A DNA stretch of 5,684 bases from Clostridia bacterium (GTDB lineage Bacteria; Bacillota; Clostridia; UBA1381). Position numbers and translations under genes: made by a program. Of the stretch, positions 1-4,681 are shown piece by piece (position 1 is the first letter of the stretch; each line of letters opens with the position of its first letter). The notes below the pieces were generated by a model, which was given only the letters and a program-made list of their open reading frames with translations, was not told the origin of the DNA and searched no databases. The stretch is from positions 1 through 5,684 of the forward strand of contig CAADSR010000317.1 of assembly GCA_900751685.1 (NCBI GenBank). Reading direction: 5' to 3'.

Positions 1-1
1 A

Positions 2-682
2 GAAGAAGAAAAATGCAATGGCTGCGGTTTATGCGCCCAGGCCTGCCATGAAGGCGCAATCGGTATGGTAGATGGAAAAGCAAAATTATTGCGGGATGAC
101 TATTGTGATGGGCTGGGGGATTGCCTGCCAGTTTGTCCTACTGGGGCGATCACCTTTGAAGAGCGGGAAGCGGATGCCTATGATGAAGCGGCTGTGCAGG
201 CGAATATGGAGCAGAAGAAAGAGCAGGATTTGCCCTGTGGATGCCCTGGAACACATTCTAAAGTGATCCGCCGTGAAAATGTTCCGGAAAAAGAAACGGT
301 GCAGGCGCGTGCAGTGCAGACCCGCCTGAATCAATGGCCAGTGCAGATCCAGCTTGTGCCATCCAGCGCACCTTACTTTGATGGGGCGCATTTGCTTGTG
401 GCAGCAGATTGTACAGCTTATGCCTATGGTGATTTTCATAACCAGTATATGAAGAATAAAATCACAGTCATTGGCTGCCCGAAATTGGATGAGGCCGATT
501 ATGCTCAGAAACTTACTGCAATATTAAAGCAGAATGATATTAAATCAGTAACCGTTACGCGGATGGAGGTCCCTTGCTGCGGCGGGATCGAAAATGCCGT
601 CAAAACAGCCCTTCAAGCTTGCGGGAAAATGATCCCGTGGCAAGTCGTGACGATTTCGACAGACGGCAGGATCTTGGATTAA
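2..682 (+). CDS. 4Fe-4S dicluster ferredoxin-type protein with cysteine-rich C-terminal region (5' partial)
   Basis: The frame is open from the left edge (first full codon at position 2), so the start lies outside; an in-frame ATG at 65 sits inside the first cluster motif and cannot be the real start. Counting from the first full codon, residues 5-15 form a classical CxxCxxCxxxC motif (CNGCGLCAQAC). Residues 35-46 form a second motif with only three cysteines (C35, C41, C45 followed by Pro), with Leu38 where the fourth is expected. Residues 79-81 carry CGCPG. The remaining region has further cysteine motifs: ADCTAYA near 137, GCPKLD near 159 and VPCCGG at 191-195. The N-terminal part is a two-cluster ferredoxin fold, so a cytoplasmic electron-transfer or redox-sensing role is likely. 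The C-terminal region belongs to a type I have seen in clostridial 4Fe-4S proteins but cannot assign a reaction. There is no P-loop and no membrane segment. The gene is followed by a strong terminator, so it is probably last in its transcript. The iron-sulfur call is secure; the function is not. Confidence 0.88.
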   Translation, partial: EEEKCNGCGLCAQACHEGAIGMVDGKAKLLRDDYCDGLGDCLPVCPTGAITFEEREADAYDEAAVQANMEQKKEQDLPCGCPGTHSKVIRRENVPEKETVQARAVQTRLNQWPVQIQLVPSSAPYFDGAHLLVAADCTAYAYGDFHNQYMKNKITVIGCPKLDEADYAQKLTAILKQNDIKSVTVTRMEVPCCGGIENAVKTALQACGKMIPWQVVTISTDGRILD

Positions 683-696
683 AAAAGAGGACGTAT

Positions 697-733
697 AAAA
701 GGAACCCTTTTCCACTATAAAGGGTTCCTTTTT
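697..733. terminator. Rho-independent terminator, possibly bidirectional
   Basis: A perfect 14-bp inverted repeat (697-710 AAAAGGAACCCTTT, 719-732 AAAGGGTTCCTTTT) encloses an 8-nt loop and runs into a T tract ending at 733. It starts 14 nt after the stop codon of the iron-sulfur gene, so it is that gene's terminator. Read on the minus strand the hairpin is also followed by TTTT, and no other hairpin is visible between it and the end of the convergent gene at 832. It may therefore end the minus-strand operon as well, about 100 nt past its stop. Confidence 0.9.
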
Positions 734-831
734 GTTTAAAGCATTATTAGTTTAAGAAGAGCGGGTTTTATTTTAATATTCCCAATCCACTAATTTTCAG
801 GGGAAACTTTTTCATCATGCCACCTTTTTCA

Positions 832-2079
832 TTAGTATTTGCGCCCGATATCGCCTCCGTAGAGGGAAAGGAACATGTTTCCTAACACATAAACGGCGTC
901 ATCTTTTGGCGAGTGCCTGTCTACAAGATGGTATTTCCCTTCGTTTACCCCTTCTATGATCCAGTGGGAGCCATCCAATACTTCTACCCCCTCTATTTCG
1001 TCTGTGATTGGTAAATTCCAAAAGTCATTGTCTGTAATCAACTGTAAAAGGGTGTTGGTTTGTTCTTTTGTCAAATCCTTTTGTTGTGTTTCTATCAGGT
1101 CTCCGGTAGACGTACCATCAGAGCGTTCACTCATTGTAAAATATAAAACACCTGTCCCATCATCTAAAACTTCAATACGGATAGAAAGAGGATTGTCAAA
1201 GGAACGCAAATAAGTAAAGCGGTAGGTATGGGTAGGGCTGTATTTAAGCCCTTTTTCGCCTAATGCCGTCAATTGCTTAGAATACCATTTGTCAGAATCT
1301 TCCCCGGTTCCTTGGATGATTGGAGGAAGATTATCCATCAAACGCTCAGATACAGAGCATGCTGCGCCAAAATGGTCTATCATCAGCTTTTTGATTTCTT
1401 CTGCCTTTCCATCGGGAATTTTATAGCCAGTAGTAGAATACAACAGACATAAATGGATATTTCCTTTTGGGATACGGTTGAATAAAGCTTCTATTTCATT
1501 AAAGTCAGCAGCGGACCTGGCATAAACCGTATTTAGGTCTCTTTCCTCTAAGCTTCCTTGGAAGACCGCGTAATGGAGGCCCGCTTCCGAAGAATTTTTA
1601 TCCTCATTCCATAGATATATTTCCGCGGAATCGTAGGTGATATTTACCCAGTTTAAATCGGGATTCCAATGAATATCATGCTCTAATGCAAGGCCGGTTG
1701 CCCGGAGCGGAAGGTATATCTGGCCGTCTTTGAAAACCGGCGGTGTGTCCATTTTTATTTGTTCGCCGTTCTTATGTAAAACAGTACTGCCGACGGCCAT
1801 TTTTACAGTAGTGGTGTATTCCAAACCAGTTTGAATGATCGTCACAGTATCGTTTTCTGCGGTGTACTGGATACCGCCCTGGAATACCCGGTCAATGGAG
1901 TCGGCAGGGATCATTGTCCGGCCGGCTTCGTTGATAAATGGCTGGGCATCGTCAAACTGGATGGGATAAGACCCCGGATCATTAAAGATCTGGAGTGGGG
2001 CAGGGGCTGCATTGGCAACGGCCAGGGAACAAAAGAATAATGCAATTACACTGAAAAATAGAATGATTTGTTTTTTCAT
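832..2079 (-). CDS. Exported protein with copper-amine-oxidase N-terminal-like domain
   Basis: The chosen start is the ATG at 2079, giving 415 residues. An AAAGGAG site (2088-2094) lies 8 nt upstream, and the protein then begins directly with a signal peptide. A TTG 18 nt further upstream is in frame but has no such support. Residues 1-24 are a Sec signal peptide (MKKQ, a hydrophobic core, and a likely ANA|AP cleavage). Residues of about 28-150 resemble the copper amine oxidase N-terminal-like module (PF07833 type): a ligand-free alpha/beta repeat common in secreted Firmicute proteins, with the typical 'DGQIYLPLRATGLALEHDIHWNPDLNWVNI' pattern split here as DGQIYLPLR near 118-126 and HWNPD near 137-141. 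This module is not the copper-dependent catalytic domain. The remaining 260 residues are unassigned. Near the end they contain FWNLP (353-357), then DGSHWIIEGV (369-378) and KYHLVDRHSP (382-391), which looks like a small conserved beta domain. It is the second gene of an operon, 14 nt after its partner. An export role is secure; the substrate is unknown. Confidence 0.85.
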   Translation of the reverse strand: MKKQIILFFSVIALFFCSLAVANAAPAPLQIFNDPGSYPIQFDDAQPFINEAGRTMIPADSIDRVFQGGIQYTAENDTVTIIQTGLEYTTTVKMAVGSTVLHKNGEQIKMDTPPVFKDGQIYLPLRATGLALEHDIHWNPDLNWVNITYDSAEIYLWNEDKNSSEAGLHYAVFQGSLEERDLNTVYARSAADFNEIEALFNRIPKGNIHLCLLYSTTGYKIPDGKAEEIKKLMIDHFGAACSVSERLMDNLPPIIQGTGEDSDKWYSKQLTALGEKGLKYSPTHTYRFTYLRSFDNPLSIRIEVLDDGTGVLYFTMSERSDGTSTGDLIETQQKDLTKEQTNTLLQLITDNDFWNLPITDEIEGVEVLDGSHWIIEGVNEGKYHLVDRHSPKDDAVYVLGNMFLSLYGGDIGRKY

Positions 2080-2087
2080 AGAAAAAT

Positions 2088-2094
2088 CTCCTTT
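2088..2094 (-). promoter_or_regulatory. Ribosome binding site that fixes the start at 2079 and overlaps the upstream stop
   Basis: On the minus strand this reads AAAGGAG, with 8 nt to the ATG. Its first base is the last base of the preceding gene's TGA stop (2096-2094). A ribosome finishing the upstream gene would sit over this site, so the two exported proteins are probably translationally coupled. Confidence 0.75.
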
Positions 2095-3800
2095 CAAGCT
2101 TTAGCAAATTCAAAAATTTTCTTTTGGAGGAAGAGCGGAAACACGTCCCCCACGCGTCCGGGGTTTTCAAGAATGTATTCCTTTGTATAAAAATAGGTTA
2201 CAGCAAATCCCTTCTTTTCATAGGCATTCAAGCATACTGCACCTTCTGTTGCGATATTGCCATCCGGATCTGTGACCGTGACCCAGGCATAATAATCAGG
2301 ATAATCACATGTGCTGTCTATCATCATTGTCCTGCGGAATAACACGTATTCTACATGTCCCTGGCTTATAAAATATTCCCCTAGATCACGGGCCAGGTAT
2401 TCATCAAAATATTGAGAGTCAGGGACTTCCTTTAACATTTTTGAATAATGAATACCCTGATATGTATGTAATTCAGTGGACGAAGCGGATGTCCCATCGG
2501 AGCGGGAGAAGTACCGTTCTGGAGGAGACGCAGTACTCTTGGTATAATAAAGAAGGCGGTTTTTCTGGACTTGGAGCACATCGACCAGGTTATTTAAAAG
2601 ATTGATGTTGTATCCATAATCTAAATGGTATTTGTATAACGAGTAGCATCCATCAATAGGCGGCGTTTGATAAAACAGGGCATTTCCCTGGCACCATAGT
2701 TGGTCTGCATGTATCGTTTTGCCATCATCTATCATTTTGTTTATATTTGATACTGTATCATAATAATAGACTCCAGTCAAGGTAAGGGATGTTAATGCGT
2801 CCGTATATTCTGCTGTTGCATAACAAACCTTATGTGTGTCTACAGAAATATCAAAACAGTTTGTAAAGCCATCATAAATTATTTTTTTCTCCTGGGTTTT
2901 TATAGAATATTCGCACAAGTTTCTGTTGTGCGCCTGTATGTAGTAAACTTTTTCATCCATAACACGGTAATCCTCACAGGGTTCATTGATTACAAGGGTC
3001 TCATCCTTGCCATCAAGGGCAGCACGGAACAAATAGTTTGTCCCGTCTGATTTTTGGTAATAGACCGAGTCATCAACAACAATAGAGCTTTTCATAGGGC
3101 AGGAGATGATTTGCTGGGCTTCCCCGGTAAAGATATTGCTCCGGTATAAAAAAGAGCCTTCACTGAAGTAATAAAGGTGATCCTTGTATATTTGACTAAA
3201 TTGAAAGCCTGAAATTTCAGGGTCTTCAAGAATATTTACCCCTGGAACGTTTTCGTATTCCTCTAATATTTGATCATCATCTAAAAGGCTTGTACGCTGG
3301 TTGGGCCTTACAGATTGTGTGCCGGTAAATTTGGATTCAATGTATACAGTTTTTCTATTTTCATCCCATAGAAACTGATAATCTAAGGCATTTGAGAAAA
3401 AGTAAAAAGGGATAAAGGTATTCCCTTCAATAATTTGGGGTGGGTCAAAGAGATAAGAATAAAATTCACAATTATCTAAAATAACAACACCATCGCCGAT
3501 TTCTATTTCTATAGTAGAATTTCCATTCTCAGCAAACACCATTTGCTTTTCTTCATCCCAATGAACGGTGTAGCCTAGAGCTTCAAGAATGTTTCTAGCG
3601 GGAACAAAAAGACGGCCGTCGATTTGGGTGGGGGACACATCAAATAATATTTCGTTGCCATCCAGCATGATCACCGCAGGGTCGATATTTCCTTTTTTTA
3701 ATAATTCAGGGCTAGCCGGTCCTGCCGACACAACATGTGCGCCAAAGAAAAAGAGAAGAACCGTGATAGGTAAAAAAATGATATTTCTTTTGATGTTCAT
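2094..3800 (-). CDS. Exported protein: copper-amine-oxidase N-terminal-like module plus DUF5050/YWTD-like beta-propeller
   Basis: The protein has 568 residues, with ATG at 3800 preceded by GGAGG and a 7-nt spacer. Residues 1-26 are a Sec signal peptide with a probable VSA|G cleavage. Residues of about 43-155 hold two tandem copies of a copper-amine-oxidase N-terminal-like unit: the first includes GRLFVPARNILEALGY and VHWDEE (62-84), the second GNTFIPFYFFSNALDY and LWDEN (126-148). From about 203 to 445 there are roughly six units of about 40 residues built on a 'D..VYY....L(Y/F)...D.....I' pattern. Examples are KDHLYYFSEGSFLYR near 206, DDSVYYQKSDG near 243, DEKVYYIQA near 282, GVYYYDTVS near 343, GNALFYQTP near 372 and KNRLLYYTKS near 413. 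This is the DUF5050/YWTD-type propeller style, a protein- or glycan-binding scaffold rather than an enzyme. The last 120 residues are unassigned. It is the first gene of the operon. A role on the cell surface in binding or sensing is inference. Confidence 0.85.
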   Translation of the reverse strand: MNIKRNIIFLPITVLLFFFGAHVVSAGPASPELLKKGNIDPAVIMLDGNEILFDVSPTQIDGRLFVPARNILEALGYTVHWDEEKQMVFAENGNSTIEIEIGDGVVILDNCEFYSYLFDPPQIIEGNTFIPFYFFSNALDYQFLWDENRKTVYIESKFTGTQSVRPNQRTSLLDDDQILEEYENVPGVNILEDPEISGFQFSQIYKDHLYYFSEGSFLYRSNIFTGEAQQIISCPMKSSIVVDDSVYYQKSDGTNYLFRAALDGKDETLVINEPCEDYRVMDEKVYYIQAHNRNLCEYSIKTQEKKIIYDGFTNCFDISVDTHKVCYATAEYTDALTSLTLTGVYYYDTVSNINKMIDDGKTIHADQLWCQGNALFYQTPPIDGCYSLYKYHLDYGYNINLLNNLVDVLQVQKNRLLYYTKSTASPPERYFSRSDGTSASSTELHTYQGIHYSKMLKEVPDSQYFDEYLARDLGEYFISQGHVEYVLFRRTMMIDSTCDYPDYYAWVTVTDPDGNIATEGAVCLNAYEKKGFAVTYFYTKEYILENPGRVGDVFPLFLQKKIFEFAKA

Positions 3801-3807
3801 TATAATT

Positions 3808-3812
3808 CCTCC
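3808..3812 (-). promoter_or_regulatory. Ribosome binding site for the propeller-domain gene
   Basis: On the minus strand this reads GGAGG, 7 nt before the ATG at 3800. It supports that start over the longer open frames that overlap on this strand. Confidence 0.8.
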
Positions 3813-3864
3813 GTTTCTTATAAATTTTGCGAAAAAGGTAGAATTTTGTAATATTTATGATTTC

Positions 3865-3893
3865 ATTATATCCCAAATTACCAAAAGAGTCAA
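3865..3893 (-). promoter_or_regulatory. Sigma-A promoter of the exported-protein operon
   Basis: On the minus strand the -35 is TTGACT (3893-3888), the spacer is exactly 17 bp and the -10 is a perfect TATAAT (3870-3865). Transcription should start near 3858, leaving a leader of about 57 nt before the ATG at 3800. No riboswitch-like structure is evident in that leader. An imperfect palindrome (3887-3900) covers the -35. Confidence 0.82.
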
Positions 3894-3923
3894 TTGATTC
3901 ATAAAAATGTAAATAAAAATCTT

Positions 3924-3952
3924 TTGACAAAAAAGAATAGATGTAGTATAAT
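3924..3952 (+). promoter_or_regulatory. Consensus sigma-A promoter of the tetR gene
   Basis: A perfect TTGACA (3924-3929), a 17-bp spacer and a perfect TATAAT (3947-3952) are present, with an A/T-rich stretch upstream that could act as an UP element. The start point falls near 3959, inside the palindrome at 3952-3965, giving a leader of about 24 nt. A fully consensus promoter ahead of a repressor gene fits tight autorepression. Confidence 0.88.
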
Positions 3953-3970
3953 GAACTTAAGTTCAATATT
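3952..3970 (+). promoter_or_regulatory. Probable TetR operator, site 1
   Basis: TGAACTTAAGTTCA (3952-3965) is a perfect 14-bp palindrome that shares its first base with the -10 and covers the expected start point, followed by ATATT. A bound dimer here would block initiation. A near copy, in inverted orientation, lies before the transporter gene at 4563-4581: 17 of 19 bases match. The site is assigned to the adjacent TetR regulator by position and duplication; binding is inferred. Confidence 0.78.
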
Positions 3971-3982
3971 CGAGGTGTTGTT

Positions 3983-4537
3983 ATGCCACAGGTTTTAAAG
4001 GATGAGATCCGGGAGAGTATCCTATCTGCTGCACGGGCAGAATTTTATAAAAAGGATTCCCAATCCGCCACTATGCGGGGTATCGCAGCAGCGGCGCATA
4101 TCCCCACAGGGCTGATTTATTCTTATTATAAAAATAAACGTGCCCTTTTGGATGAGGTCCTGCGACCAGTATGTTATGACTGGAAAGTGGTTTTAGGGAC
4201 GGATGAGGGGAATCATCCAGACACCAGTAAGTTAAGTACGGCGGAGCGGGATTGTATTTTAAGCTTATTTGAGCACCGGCAGGAATTTATTATTATGGTC
4301 GATAAAAGCCATGGAACGGATTATCAAGGCCAGAAGGAAGAAATGATTGGGGTCATTGAGAGCCATTTGAATAAGCATTTGAGCGAAAAAAAATATGACC
4401 CGGTGCTGATTCATATTATTGCGACTAATTTTGTGGAAGGACTGTTACAGATCATGTATCACTATAAAAATAAAGAGTGGGCAATTACAATGCTGGATAA
4501 AATAACGAAAATGTATTTTTGTGGGATCGGCCTTTAA
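3983..4537 (+). CDS. TetR-family transcriptional repressor
   Basis: This is a 184-residue protein, in the usual TetR size range. The ATG at 3983 has GAGG 7 nt upstream and lies about 24 nt after the predicted transcription start. The N-terminal DNA-binding domain is clear: ESILSAARAEFYKK (11-24) forms helix 1, and residues of about 29-56 carry the helix-turn-helix TMRGIAAAAHIPTGLIYSYY followed by KNKRALL, a classical TetR signature. Residues of about 60-184 form the ligand-binding and dimerisation domain, which is variable and does not reveal the ligand. The gene is followed on the same strand by a MATE efflux transporter, and matching inverted-repeat sites lie at its own promoter and before the transporter. 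The simplest reading is a repressor of both genes that is released by a drug or metabolite exported by the pump. The stop codon lies in the loop of its own terminator. The family call is secure; the ligand is unknown. Confidence 0.93.
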   Translation: MPQVLKDEIRESILSAARAEFYKKDSQSATMRGIAAAAHIPTGLIYSYYKNKRALLDEVLRPVCYDWKVVLGTDEGNHPDTSKLSTAERDCILSLFEHRQEFIIMVDKSHGTDYQGQKEEMIGVIESHLNKHLSEKKYDPVLIHIIATNFVEGLLQIMYHYKNKEWAITMLDKITKMYFCGIGL

Positions 4538-4555
4538 GGGCCGGTTCCTTTTTTT
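4523..4555 (+). terminator. Rho-independent terminator overlapping the end of tetR
   Basis: An 11-bp stem (4523-4533 with 4538-4548, including three G-T pairs) has a CGGCC/GGCCG core and a TTAA loop, followed by seven T residues (4549-4555). The tetR stop codon TAA (4535-4537) occupies the loop, so the left arm is coding sequence. It should limit read-through into the transporter gene, implying that gene has its own promoter. Confidence 0.82.
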
Positions 4556-4562
4556 ATTGAAC

Positions 4563-4581
4563 AATATTGAATTTATGTTCA
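4563..4581 (-). promoter_or_regulatory. Probable TetR operator, site 2 (before the MATE gene)
   Basis: Read on the minus strand this is TGAACATAAATTCAATATT, matching site 1 at 17 of 19 positions. On the plus strand the core TGAATTTATGTTCA (4568-4581) matches the site 1 palindrome at 12 of 14. A further half-site TTGAAC at 4557-4562 pairs with GTTCAA at 4577-4582, so three half-sites are clustered here. It overlaps the best -35 candidate of the transporter gene. Regulation of the pump by the neighbouring TetR is inferred from this duplication. Confidence 0.72.
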
Positions 4582-4606
4582 ATTTTTGAAAGGCGGATCA
4601 TAAAAT
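4578..4606 (+). promoter_or_regulatory. Candidate promoter of the MATE gene
   Basis: TTCAAT (4578-4583), a 17-bp spacer and TAAAAT (4601-4606, five of six consensus bases) form the best promoter between the tetR terminator and the transporter. The -35 is weak (three of six) and overlaps operator site 2; the -10 lies inside the palindrome at 4595-4611. An alternative -35, TTGAAA at 4586-4591, pairs only with a poorly spaced -10. The start would be near 4613, with a leader of about 69 nt. Confidence 0.42.
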
Positions 4607-4611
4607 GATCC
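4595..4611. repeat. Perfect palindrome GGATCAT-AAA-ATGATCC
   Basis: Seven-base arms (4595-4601 and 4605-4611) flank an AAA centre. It is unrelated to the TetR-type sites and contains the proposed -10 of the transporter gene. It could be the operator of a second regulator, or a chance palindrome. It is not followed by a T tract, so it is not a terminator. Confidence 0.6.
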
Positions 4612-4667
4612 TTAATACAAGTGCAATGTACGGCAAGTTAAGAGCAGCCGTTCATAATAAAAAACAT

Positions 4668-4673
4668 AGGAGG
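4668..4673 (+). promoter_or_regulatory. Ribosome binding site of the MATE gene
   Basis: A full AGGAGG lies 8 nt before the ATG at 4682, which decides that start over the later in-frame ATG at codon 10. Confidence 0.88.
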
Positions 4674-4681
4674 TCATAAGA

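Noticed and set aside
86..439. Minus-strand 117-codon frame opposite the iron-sulfur gene
   Set aside because: It lies wholly antisense to a well-supported protein, and its composition looks like a shadow frame.
65..682. Iron-sulfur gene starting at the ATG at 65
   Set aside because: The frame is open upstream to the window edge and encodes a complete CxxCxxCxxxC motif before this ATG, so the real start is further left.
808..835. Repeated TTTTTCAT near the end of the minus operon as a terminator or att site
   Set aside because: It is a short direct repeat in A/T-rich DNA with no inverted symmetry and no sign of an integrated element.
2080..2097. TTG start at 2097 for the second exported protein
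   Set aside because: The ATG at 2079 has a good ribosome binding site and begins directly with the signal peptide; the TTG would add six residues and lies inside the upstream gene's end.
1105..2500. Shared RSDGTS stretch in the two exported proteins as evidence of duplicated C-termini
   Set aside because: Only six residues match, and the flanking sequence does not align; chance is sufficient.
3712..3966. Minus-strand 84-codon frame across the divergent promoter region
   Set aside because: It covers both promoters and the start of the exported protein in another frame, and has no ribosome binding site or family resemblance.
4630..4651. ACGGC/GCCGT hairpin in the MATE leader as a riboswitch or attenuator
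   Set aside because: The stem is only five pairs with a 12-nt loop, with no T tract or recognisable riboswitch core.
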